From positions 1 through 25,059 of the forward strand of contig URHY01000028.1 in NCBI GenBank assembly GCA_900547815.1: DNA of 25,059 nucleotides. Reading direction: 5' to 3'. Both the position numbers and the translations under genes were made by a program. This DNA comes from an uncultured Solobacterium sp. Lineage in GTDB: Bacteria; Bacillota_I; Bacilli_A; Erysipelotrichales; Erysipelotrichaceae. Shown here piece by piece: positions 15,533 to 25,059 of the stretch. Every line of letters starts with the position of its first letter. Position 1 is the stretch's first letter. The notes under the pieces were generated by a model. The model had not been told where the DNA came from. It searched no databases and worked only from the letters and a program-made list of their open reading frames with translations.

Positions 15533-15626
15533 TTATACACTGTATTCCTCATGGAATCCACATACAAAAAAATAAAGGAAAATATGTATTTTAAAGGGTC
15601 TGTGCAATTTTTACACATTTATACAG
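15533..15626 (+). promoter_or_regulatory. DnaA boxes between dnaA and dnaN
   Basis: TTATACACT at 15533-15541 (one mismatch), TTTTACACA at 15609-15617 (full match to TTWTNCACA) and the weaker TTATACAGG at 15618-15626 lie directly in front of a long A/T tract. This resembles the downstream half of the bipartite Bacillus origin. The 15609 box also covers the likely dnaN -35 region (TTTACA at 15610-15615, TATATT at 15632-15637). Confidence 0.65.
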
Positions 15627-15630
15627 GTCC

Positions 15631-15664
15631 TTATATTATAATTTATATATATATATTAATAAAA
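15631..15664. other. candidate DNA unwinding element
   Basis: These 34 consecutive bases contain only A and T, including a TATATATATATA run. They begin 4 bp after the last DnaA-like site and end at the dnaN SD. Position and composition match the B. subtilis unwinding region between dnaA and dnaN; the assignment is inference. Confidence 0.6.
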
Positions 15665-15674
15665 GGAGGATTTT

Positions 15675-16793
15675 ATGCATTTTTTAATTGATCGAAAATA
15701 TTTTTATGACAAACTATCTATAGTTTCTAGAGCTATTAGTGTTTTTTCTCCATTACCTGCATTATCAGGTATTTGTATAGATTTAAAAGATGGATCTATG
15801 ATTTTAACTGGTAGTGATTCAAATATATCAATTCGCACAGTTATTGTACCTGGAGAATTAAATAATTTAGATATTGAAGAAGAAGGATCTATTATTATTG
15901 ATTCTAAGTATTTATTAGAGATTGTTCGAAAATTAGATTGTAAAAACATTGAAATCGAAGTTATTGATTATTCTTTAGTTCGTATTTCAAGTGATAATGG
16001 TCAATTCAATTTAAATGGTATTCGTTCTAATGAATATCCTGATATTGATTTTGCTCAGCCTAATCATCATTTTGTATTAAAGGCAACAGATTTAAAATCT
16101 ATTGTTTCTCAAACTGCATTTGCGTGCAGTGATAAAGATCAACGTCCTGTTCTAACAGGTGTTAATTTCAATTCTCAAGGTAATATGTTGTATTGTTCTG
16201 GCACAGATTCTTATCGTTTAGCAAGAAAAACAATCAAATTAAATTCAAGCCAGGATTTTAATATCACTATTCCTAGTAAATCTTTAACTGAGGTTGTTCG
16301 TTCAGTTTCTGATGATGATACTATTGATATTTTTGCAGACTCTAAAAAAGCCCAATTTGTATTTGGTAAAACAATTATTCAAACTCGTTTAATTGATGGT
16401 ACCTTCCCAGATGTACAAAGAATTATTCCAACGAGTTGTGTTTCTAAAATGTTGGTTGACTCATATGAAATTGCGGGTACGATTGATCGTACAAACTTTA
16501 TTCGTAATGATAAAGTACATTTAATTAAATTAGAATGTTCTTCTGCAGAAACACATATTAAAACGTATTCTAGTGAAATTGGAAATTCAGATGAAGTATT
16601 GACAAAATGTGAATATGAAGGAGAAGAAATTTCATTAACATGTAATGGTACATATATGTTGGATGCAATCAAAGCATTGGGTTGCGAGAAAGTATTAATT
16701 GAATTTTCTGGATTTATGAAACCAATCAAGGTATCTAATCCAGAAGATGCTTCAGTTTTAATGATTTTAGTTCCAATTCGTAGTTATGATTAA
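15675..16793 (+). CDS. dnaN: DNA polymerase III beta sliding clamp
   Basis: The ring-shaped homodimeric clamp tethers the replicative polymerase to DNA. The protein is 372 residues, as expected for three repeated clamp folds. Typical phrases include ISIRTVIVPGEL, FACSDKDQRPVLTGVNF near the domain I/II border, DGTFPDVQRIIP in domain II and the C-terminal VLMILVPIRSYD, which forms part of the binding pocket. A strong SD AAAAGGAGG precedes ATG. A terminator follows, so dnaN is transcriptionally separate from yaaA-recF. Confidence 0.97.
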   Translation: MHFLIDRKYFYDKLSIVSRAISVFSPLPALSGICIDLKDGSMILTGSDSNISIRTVIVPGELNNLDIEEEGSIIIDSKYLLEIVRKLDCKNIEIEVIDYSLVRISSDNGQFNLNGIRSNEYPDIDFAQPNHHFVLKATDLKSIVSQTAFACSDKDQRPVLTGVNFNSQGNMLYCSGTDSYRLARKTIKLNSSQDFNITIPSKSLTEVVRSVSDDDTIDIFADSKKAQFVFGKTIIQTRLIDGTFPDVQRIIPTSCVSKMLVDSYEIAGTIDRTNFIRNDKVHLIKLECSSAETHIKTYSSEIGNSDEVLTKCEYEGEEISLTCNGTYMLDAIKALGCEKVLIEFSGFMKPIKVSNPEDASVLMILVPIRSYD

Positions 16794-16801
16794 AGAAAAT
16801 G

Positions 16802-16835
16802 CCGTTTAAACTCGTTTTAAACGGTTTCTTTTTAT
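16802..16835 (+). terminator. intrinsic terminator after dnaN
   Basis: A perfect 9-bp stem CCGTTTAAA/TTTAAACGG (16802-16810 and 16816-16824, 5-nt loop) is followed by TTTCTTTTTAT on the plus strand, 8 nt past the dnaN stop. Confidence 0.85.
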
Positions 16836-16854
16836 ATCGGTATATCTGTACGCA

Positions 16855-16883
16855 TAGATATTTGTGTGGTTTTATGATATAAT
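16855..16883 (+). promoter_or_regulatory. promoter of yaaA-recF-gyrB-gyrA
   Basis: A -35 TAGATA (16855-16860, 4/6), a 17-bp spacer and an extended -10 TGA-TATAAT (hexamer 16878-16883, perfect) lie between the dnaN terminator and yaaA. Transcription should start near 16890. Confidence 0.75.
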
Positions 16884-16907
16884 TTAAGTGCGAAAAGAGG
16901 TATTTTC

Positions 16908-17107
16908 ATGGAATTTGAACTAAAGGATGAGTATATTACATTAGCACAATTGCTAAAAGCTTGTGATGTTGTCTATAGTGGCGGACAGGCCAAGGAATAT
17001 TTAGCAAGCATGGAAGTATTAGTAAACGGCGAGAATGAGAATCGTCGTGGAAAAAAAATCTACCATGGGGATATTGTGGAAACTGATGGAATAAGGATAG
17101 AAGTGAA

Positions 17108-17111
<4 letters not shown>
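16908..17111 (+). CDS. yaaA: S4-domain protein YaaA (RlbA-like)
   Basis: This 67-residue S4-like RNA-binding protein is of the YaaA/RlbA family conserved between dnaN and recF in Bacillota. The motif is ITLAQLLKACDVVYSGGQAKEYLASMEVLVNGENENRRGKKIYHGD, a compact S4 fold expected to bind structured RNA, probably ribosomal. SD AGAGG is 7 nt before ATG. Its end overlaps recF by 4 bp (ATGA), so the two are coupled. Exact function is not established. Confidence 0.88.
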
Positions 17112-20163
<3,052 letters not shown>

Positions 20164-20175
20164 TAGGAGGTCCTT

Positions 20176-22644
20176 ATGGAAGAAGAAAATAAGCGATATG
20201 ACTATGTAGAAGATGTTGAAATATCCAAAGAAATGCGTACAGCCTTTCTAGATTATTCAATGTCCGTTATTGTTTCACGTGCATTGCCAGATGTTCGTGA
20301 TGGTATGAAACCTGTTCATCGTCGTATTTTACATGCGATGAATCAATTGGGAATTACTTCTGGTGTAGCACATAAGAAGAGTGCTCGTATTGTTGGTGAA
20401 GTTATTGGTAAGTATCACCCTCATGGTGATACGGCTGTATATGATGCGATGGTACGTATGGCCCAAGATTTCTCGTATCGATATCCACTAGTGGATGGAC
20501 ATGGAAACTTTGGTTCTCTAGATGGAGATGGAGCTGCGGCAATGCGTTATACGGAAGCTCGTATGTCTAAAATTTCTATGGAAATGATGCGAGATATTCA
20601 AAAGGATACGGTTGATTTTATTCCAAACTATGATGGTGAAGAAAATGAGCCGGTTGTGCTTCCTAGCCGTATTCCCAACTTATTAATCAATGGTGCTGTG
20701 GGTATTGCGGTTGGTATGGCAACAAATATTCCACCTCACAACTTATCAGAAACAATTCAAGCCATTTTTGCAGTAATGGATCATCCAGATATTACAGTTC
20801 CTCAATTGATGGAAGTAATTAAAGGACCAGATTTCCCTACTGGAGGCATCATTTTAGGTCGTAAAGGTATTCGTCAAGCATTTGAAACTGGTCGAGGATC
20901 AATTATGATTCGTTCGAAGTATCGTGTTGAAGAATTATCAAATGGAAAGAAACAAATCATTTTCTATGAAATTCCTTATCAAGTCAATAAGGCAAACTTA
21001 ATTACTAAGATGGCTTCTTTGATTCGTGATAAAGCTATCCAAGGTGTTACTTATTTAAATGATGAAAGTAACCGTGAAGGTATACGTATTGTAATGGAGT
21101 TAAAGAAGGATGCACAGGAAGAAGTAATCTTAAATCAGTTGTTTAGATTAACACCACTTCAAACTTCATTTGGTATCAATATGTTGGCACTTGAAAATGG
21201 TCGTCCTAAACAATTGCCTTTAAAAGATATTATTCATGATTATATTGATCATCAGGTTGATGTAGTTGTAAGAAAAACACAGTTTGAGTTAAAGAAAGCA
21301 CAAGATCGTGCACATATTTTAGAAGGTTTGCGTATTGCGATGGATCATATTGATGAAGTTATTCATATGATTCGTAGTTCTAAAAAAGATGAGGCCGGTT
21401 TATCTCAAGATTTATGTGATGCGTTTGGATTGAGCATGATTCAAGCTAAAGCTATCTTGGCAATGCAGTTAAGAAGATTATCTGGATTGGAACGAGATAA
21501 GATTGAAAATGAATATCAACAATTATTATTGACGATTGAAGATTTGAAGGATATCTTAGCAAATCATGATCGTGTTCTTCAAATCATTCGTGATGATCTA
21601 AATGAAATTGATCAGAAATATGGCGATGAAAGAAGAACTGAAATTAGTGATGCTTCTGTTGATATGGAAGATGAAGATTTAATCCCAGTAGAAGATGTGA
21701 TTATCACATTAACAGAGTCAGGGTATATTAAGCGTCAGCTTGTAGATACATATCGTGCTCAAAATCGTGGTGGTCGTGGAATCAAATCATTAACGTTAAA
21801 TGAAGAGGATTCTATTGATACAATGATTTCAATGTCGACACATGACTTTTTATTGTTGTTTACAGATAAAGGGCGTGTATATCGATTAAAAGGATACAAT
21901 GTTCCTAGTGGATCTAGAACATCTAAGGGAATTCCAATTGTCAATTTAATGACTTTGGAAAAAGGTGAAAAAGTAAATGTTCTTGTTGCAGTTCCTAAAG
22001 ATGATGAAAGTGAAACATTATTATTTGTTACAAAGAATGGTATTGTGAAACGTACATCCGTATCTGAATTTGAAAATATCAATCGTAATGGTAAGATTGC
22101 GATTAGTTTGAAAACAGATGATGAATTGCGTTTTGTGAAATTAACTACAGGACAAGATGAAGTAATCATTTCTGGATCAAATGGTAAAGCTGTTCGATTT
22201 AATGAAGATCAAGTTCGTATTATGGGACGTAGCGCAAGTGGTGTATTGGGATTCAATTGTGATGGCAGTGAAGTTGTAGGTGCTGCACTATCAAGTGAAG
22301 GAGATACAGTTCTTGTTGTTTCTGAAAATGGTTATGGTAAGCGTAGTAAGTTTGAAGACTATCGTTTGACTTCTCGTGGTAAAAAAGGTGTTAGTACAAT
22401 TAATATCACAGAAAAGACTGGTAAGCTAATGTGTATGCGTGCTGTTACTGGTAAAGAAGATGCGATGATTGTTGCCAGTGATGGTATTATGATTCGTGTA
22501 GCTTTAGAGAATGTAGGAATCTACGGAAGAAATACACAAGGTGTAAGATTGATCAACTTAAATGGAGATGCGAAAGTAACGCGTATGACATTGGTAGATC
22601 ATGAAGAGCCTGAAGTAGAATCCGAAGAAAACACAGAAGAATAA
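20176..22644 (+). CDS. gyrA: DNA gyrase subunit A
   Basis: GyrA is the DNA breakage-reunion subunit of gyrase. The catalytic Tyr is Y125 in AMRYTEARM. The quinolone-resistance region reads [17 protein letters not shown], with Thr86 and Asp90 at the positions of E. coli Ser83 and Asp87. The C-terminal beta-pinwheel begins after about residue 500 and contains a GyrA box QNRGGRG at 529-535, identifying gyrase rather than topoisomerase IV. Its 822 residues are normal, ending in an acidic tail. It lies 12 nt after gyrB with SD TAGGAGG. A terminator follows, closing the yaaA-recF-gyrB-gyrA operon. Confidence 0.97.
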   Translation: MEEENKRYDYVEDVEISKEMRTAFLDYSMSVIVSRALPDVRDGMKPVHRRILHAMNQLGITSGVAHKKSARIVGEVIGKYHPHGDTAVYDAMVRMAQDFSYRYPLVDGHGNFGSLDGDGAAAMRYTEARMSKISMEMMRDIQKDTVDFIPNYDGEENEPVVLPSRIPNLLINGAVGIAVGMATNIPPHNLSETIQAIFAVMDHPDITVPQLMEVIKGPDFPTGGIILGRKGIRQAFETGRGSIMIRSKYRVEELSNGKKQIIFYEIPYQVNKANLITKMASLIRDKAIQGVTYLNDESNREGIRIVMELKKDAQEEVILNQLFRLTPLQTSFGINMLALENGRPKQLPLKDIIHDYIDHQVDVVVRKTQFELKKAQDRAHILEGLRIAMDHIDEVIHMIRSSKKDEAGLSQDLCDAFGLSMIQAKAILAMQLRRLSGLERDKIENEYQQLLLTIEDLKDILANHDRVLQIIRDDLNEIDQKYGDERRTEISDASVDMEDEDLIPVEDVIITLTESGYIKRQLVDTYRAQNRGGRGIKSLTLNEEDSIDTMISMSTHDFLLLFTDKGRVYRLKGYNVPSGSRTSKGIPIVNLMTLEKGEKVNVLVAVPKDDESETLLFVTKNGIVKRTSVSEFENINRNGKIAISLKTDDELRFVKLTTGQDEVIISGSNGKAVRFNEDQVRIMGRSASGVLGFNCDGSEVVGAALSSEGDTVLVVSENGYGKRSKFEDYRLTSRGKKGVSTINITEKTGKLMCMRAVTGKEDAMIVASDGIMIRVALENVGIYGRNTQGVRLINLNGDAKVTRMTLVDHEEPEVESEENTEE

Positions 22645-22651
22645 AGCATGT

Positions 22652-22682
22652 AAGGAGTAGAATTATGATTTTGCTCCTTTTT
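22652..22682 (+). terminator. intrinsic terminator after gyrA
   Basis: A 12-bp stem including two G-T pairs (22652-22663 with 22668-22679, loop TATG) ends in CTCCTTTTT on the plus strand, 7 nt after the gyrA stop. Confidence 0.82.
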
Positions 22683-22699
22683 CATATGATAAATCAGAT
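22682..22699 (+). repeat. left copy of 18-bp direct repeat
   Basis: TCATATGATAAATCAGAT differs at one position from the copy at 23380-23397. This copy starts at the last T of the gyrA terminator. The first eight bases are themselves palindromic (TCATATGA). Confidence 0.7.
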
Positions 22700-22788
22700 A
22701 AAAATAACCCGAATACATTATATAAACGACGCGTTGATTGCCAATTTGATAGAATAAATATAAATTATTATAGAAAGAAGTGATATAT

Positions 22789-23373
22789 GTGAACGCAAAA
22801 GATATGGGAATGTTTATCTGTAAGTTAAGAAAAGAAAACAATATGACGCAAATGGAATTAGCTCAACAGCTGCATGTCACAGATAAAGCTGTTAGCCGAT
22901 GGGAACGTGGAATAGGATATCCAGACATTCAATTGTTACCTGCCCTATCTGAATCTTTGCACGTTTCTGTGGCTGAATTGATATCATGTAAAAAGAGTTT
23001 GAATTATTCGAATGAAGAAGTCACAAATATTATTCACAATTTAGATGCATACAAAATGGAAAGTTTTAGACAAGATAGAAAAGCAGATAAAATTTCCTTA
23101 TTATGTATGATCTTTGTTGCGGCATGTGTTTATATTTCTGGTCATGGAAGCATTATAGGATCTTTATGTATTGGCGCTATTTTTGCAATGGCAGTAATTG
23201 GCTTATATTATTTGTATTATGATAATTCAACAAAACGAATTTATGCCTTCTTTTCTCTATTAGGGTTACTTTTGTTTATTCAGTTTTTAATATTCATGGG
23301 AATGGATTATAGATGGATTTCTTATATTTTAATACTATATATAATTGTGATATTGAATATGATTTGTAGATAA
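22789..23373 (+). CDS. XRE-family HTH regulator with C-terminal membrane segments
   Basis: This is a predicted membrane-anchored transcriptional regulator. Residues about 5-60 form a Cro/C1-type helix-turn-helix (MTQMELAQQLHVTDKAVSRWERGIGYPDIQLLPALSESLHVSVAELI). After a charged linker (about 65-100) come three to four hydrophobic segments near 101-120, 122-142, 150-170 and 172-190, with a short basic end. I choose GTG at 22789 (194 residues) because AGAAAGAAGTGAT gives an SD at suitable distance; an upstream GTG at 22780 overlaps that SD. Such HTH-plus-TM proteins are common in gut Bacillota, but target and signal are unknown. The gene stands alone between gyrA and serS and is bracketed by an 18-bp direct repeat. 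Confidence 0.8.
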   Translation: MNAKDMGMFICKLRKENNMTQMELAQQLHVTDKAVSRWERGIGYPDIQLLPALSESLHVSVAELISCKKSLNYSNEEVTNIIHNLDAYKMESFRQDRKADKISLLCMIFVAACVYISGHGSIIGSLCIGAIFAMAVIGLYYLYYDNSTKRIYAFFSLLGLLLFIQFLIFMGMDYRWISYILILYIIVILNMICR

Positions 23374-23379
23374 ATAGAA

Positions 23380-23397
23380 TCATATGATAAATCCGAT
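23380..23397 (+). repeat. right copy of 18-bp direct repeat
   Basis: TCATATGATAAATCCGAT (17/18 identity to 22682-22699) begins 7 nt after the stop of the HTH gene, in the same orientation. Here the palindromic core extends to ATCATATGAT. Confidence 0.7.
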
Positions 23398-23426
23398 TTG
23401 ATGAGGCTATTTTACAGAATAAGCGG

Positions 23427-23456
23427 TTGACTTTGTCTTTGTTTTAATGGTATAAA
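23427..23456 (+). promoter_or_regulatory. promoter of serS T-box leader
   Basis: A -35 TTGACT (23427-23432, 5/6), an 18-bp spacer and an extended -10 TGG-TATAAA (hexamer 23451-23456, 5/6) are present. Predicted start is near 23463, at the 5' end of the T-box. Confidence 0.78.
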
Positions 23457-23462
23457 TGTGGT

Positions 23463-23711
23463 GAAAACAAAGATAAGGATAAGTAGATTATTTCATATAT
23501 GAATTAGAGACAGTATGGTTGGTGAAAATACTGATATGATTGATTGAACAGCACCTTTGAGTGATTGAATGAAATAGAGTAGTTTGATCCGGTACATACC
23601 GTTATCATGTTAAGAGATCATATATGTATATATATGGTAAAAAGGGTGGCAACGCGAGACATCGTCCCTTTATGGGTGCGAGTGTCTCTTTTTTTTGCAG
23701 AGGAGGATATC
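23463..23711 (+). promoter_or_regulatory. T-box riboswitch for serS (AGC specifier)
   Basis: This leader senses uncharged tRNA-Ser and permits serS transcription. Stem I has a base helix TATTTCAT/ATGAAATA (23489-23496 with 23569-23576) and a distal hairpin CAGTAT/ATACTG with loop GGTTGGTGAAA (23511-23533). A specifier AGC at 23550-23552 lies within GAACAGCACC. The T-box sequence AGGGTGGCAACGCG at about 23643-23656 contains TGGC, complementary to the GCCA 3' end of tRNA-Ser. The antiterminator helix AAAGGG/CCCTTT (23641-23646 with 23666-23671) competes with the terminator GAGACA...TGTCTC (23656-23688), which is followed by eight T. Confidence 0.93.
23656..23696 (+). terminator. T-box regulated terminator
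   Basis: The stem GAGACA/TGTCTC (23656-23661 with 23683-23688) extends inward through TCG/CGA and CCC/GGG and is followed by a T run at 23689-23696. Its left arm overlaps the end of the T-box sequence, giving the usual mutually exclusive switch. Confidence 0.88.
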
Positions 23712-24995
23712 ATGTTAGATATGAAATTTGTCCGTGAAAACCCGGACATTGTCAAAGAGAACATTAAGAAAAAGTTCCAAGACTACAAATTGCCTTTAGT
23801 AAATGAAGTATTGATGGAGGATAAAGAACTTCGTCAAACACAGCAACATGCGGATGATTTACGTGCTAATCGTAAAAAGATTTCTAAAGAAATCGGTAAG
23901 TTGATGGGGCAAGGTAAAAAAGAAGAAGCTGAAGAAATTAAGCAACAAATGGCAGAGATTGCTCATGAGTTAACAGCTTTAGAAGAAAAAGAAATTAAAT
24001 TAAGAGAGTCTGTAACAGAAAAAATGATGCAGATTCCAAACATTATTGACGATAGTGTTCCTATTGGAAAAGACGATAGTGAAAACGTTGAATTAGAAAA
24101 ATTTGGTGAACCTGTTGTTCCTGATTTTGAAATTCCTTATCACACTGAAATTATGGAACGTTTAAGTGGAATTGATTTAGATGCAGCACGTCGTGTAGCA
24201 GGTAATGGATTCTATTATTTAATGGGTGATATTGCTCGTCTACATTCAGCAATCTTAAATTACGCTCGTGATTTCATGATTGATAAAAAAGGATTTACTT
24301 ATGTAATTCCACCATATATGATTCGTAGTTCAGTTGTGGATGGAGTAATGTCATTTGCAGAAATGGAAGGTATGATGTATAAAATCGAGGGTGAAGATTT
24401 GTATTTGATTGGTACAAGTGAACACTCTATGATTGGTAAGTTTAAAGATACAATTCTTGAAGAAAAAAATCTTCCATATACTTACACTTCATACTCACCT
24501 TGTTTCCGTAAAGAAAAAGGTGCTCATGGTATTGAAGAACGTGGGGTATATCGTATTCACCAATTTGAAAAACAAGAAATGATTGTTGTTTGTAAACCAG
24601 AAGATAGTATGGAATGGTTTAAAAAATTGTATATGAATACTGTAGAATTCTTCAGAACGTTGGATATTCCAGTACGTACATTGGAATGCTGTTCAGGTGA
24701 TTTGGCAGATTTAAAATGTAAATCAGTGGATGTTGAAGCATGGTCTCCACGTCAAAAGAAATACTTCGAAGTTGGAAGTTGCTCTAACTTAACAGATGCT
24801 CAAGCACGTCGTTTAAAGATTCGTGTTAAGGGTGAAAATGGTGAGAAATATTTTGCACACACATTAAACAACACTTGTGTAGCTCCACCTAGAATGTTGA
24901 TTGCATTCTTAGAAAATAATTTACAAGCTGATGGATCAATCTTGATTCCAGAAGTATTACAACCTTACATGGGTGGTAAAAAGAAAATTGGTTAA
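23712..24995 (+). CDS. serS: seryl-tRNA synthetase
   Basis: This class II synthetase charges tRNA-Ser with serine. The start is ATG at 23712 (427 residues), 5 nt after AGGAGG; the longer reading frame from 23607 runs through the T-box terminator and is rejected. The N-terminal arm (about 25-105) is a long charged antiparallel coiled coil that grips the tRNA variable arm. The catalytic core shows the TSEHSM phrase, motif 2 SPCFRKEKGAHG...YRIHQFEK and motif 3 NNTCVAPPRMLIAFLEN near the C-terminus. Motif 3 and the SCSNLTDAQARRLKIR phrase differ from the B. subtilis-like NGSALAVGR version but keep the motif 3 arginine. Regulation is by the T-box in front. Confidence 0.96.
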   Translation: MLDMKFVRENPDIVKENIKKKFQDYKLPLVNEVLMEDKELRQTQQHADDLRANRKKISKEIGKLMGQGKKEEAEEIKQQMAEIAHELTALEEKEIKLRESVTEKMMQIPNIIDDSVPIGKDDSENVELEKFGEPVVPDFEIPYHTEIMERLSGIDLDAARRVAGNGFYYLMGDIARLHSAILNYARDFMIDKKGFTYVIPPYMIRSSVVDGVMSFAEMEGMMYKIEGEDLYLIGTSEHSMIGKFKDTILEEKNLPYTYTSYSPCFRKEKGAHGIEERGVYRIHQFEKQEMIVVCKPEDSMEWFKKLYMNTVEFFRTLDIPVRTLECCSGDLADLKCKSVDVEAWSPRQKKYFEVGSCSNLTDAQARRLKIRVKGENGEKYFAHTLNNTCVAPPRMLIAFLENNLQADGSILIPEVLQPYMGGKKKIG

Positions 24996-25059
24996 TCTTA
25001 AAAGGGTAATCCGCAATTAGATAGGGTCGACTAAAAGTTGGCTTCAAAAATTATAGGGT

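Noticed and set aside
15544..15558. Hairpin ATTCC-TCAT-GGAAT after dnaA as a terminator
   Set aside because: The stem is only five pairs and no T run follows, so dnaA to dnaN readthrough remains likely.
21759..22169. 136-residue minus-strand ORF inside gyrA
   Set aside because: It is antisense to the GyrA pinwheel and reflects codon bias; no family resemblance or SD.
23615..23637. TATATATA tract before the T-box motif as a promoter
   Set aside because: It lies inside the folded T-box leader and has no -35 partner; a better promoter exists at 23427-23456.
23607..23711. N-terminal extension of SerRS by 35 residues
   Set aside because: The extra codons cover the T-box and its terminator and have no SD; the ATG at 23712 has AGGAGG and the normal SerRS N-terminus.

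Overview
The window is a replication-origin region from a low-GC member of the Bacillota. The gene content, the DUF1934-argS-rpoE block, the RqcP-type S4 protein, TagGH-like export genes and the T-box before serS all point there. An Erysipelotrichia-type lineage is my best guess, but this is inference from gene order and protein flavour, not a database match.

Everything diverges from an intergenic origin at about 13754-14163. All genes to its left are on the minus strand and all genes to its right are on the plus strand, so every gene is co-oriented with the fork leaving the origin. The origin looks bipartite. One cluster of DnaA boxes lies upstream of dnaA. A second, smaller one lies between dnaA and dnaN, followed by 34 bp of pure A/T that could be the unwinding element.

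Reading leftward from the origin: a FemAB/MurM-type aminoacyltransferase gene sits between the origin and rpmH. Then come rpmH-rnpA-yidC-khpB (ribosomal protein, RNase P protein, membrane insertase, KH/R3H RNA-binding protein) and pth-mfd-rqcP-nudix-HD (peptidyl-tRNA recycling, transcription-coupled repair, ribosome quality control, nucleotide clean-up). These are tightly packed, often overlapping. Next is a separate operon DUF1934-argS-rpoE, and finally a TagG/TagH-like ABC exporter pair. Stable hairpins follow rpmH, khpB, the HD gene and rpoE, so these runs are punctuated by terminators or attenuators.

Reading rightward: dnaA, dnaN (with terminator), then yaaA-recF-gyrB-gyrA as an overlapping operon with its own extended -10 promoter and a terminator after gyrA. 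A short insertion-like segment carries a membrane-anchored XRE regulator flanked by an 18-bp direct repeat. Last is serS, preceded by a T-box leader with an AGC serine specifier.

I see no mobile element, CRISPR array, tRNA or rRNA gene. Most of the window is conserved housekeeping DNA. The points worth a second look are in the origin (phased boxes, a long inverted repeat), a possible leader-peptide attenuator before tagGH, a Gln in place of the usual groove Arg in YidC, an apparently leaderless DUF1934 gene, and the repeat-flanked regulator. I did not find a clearly new multi-gene system.
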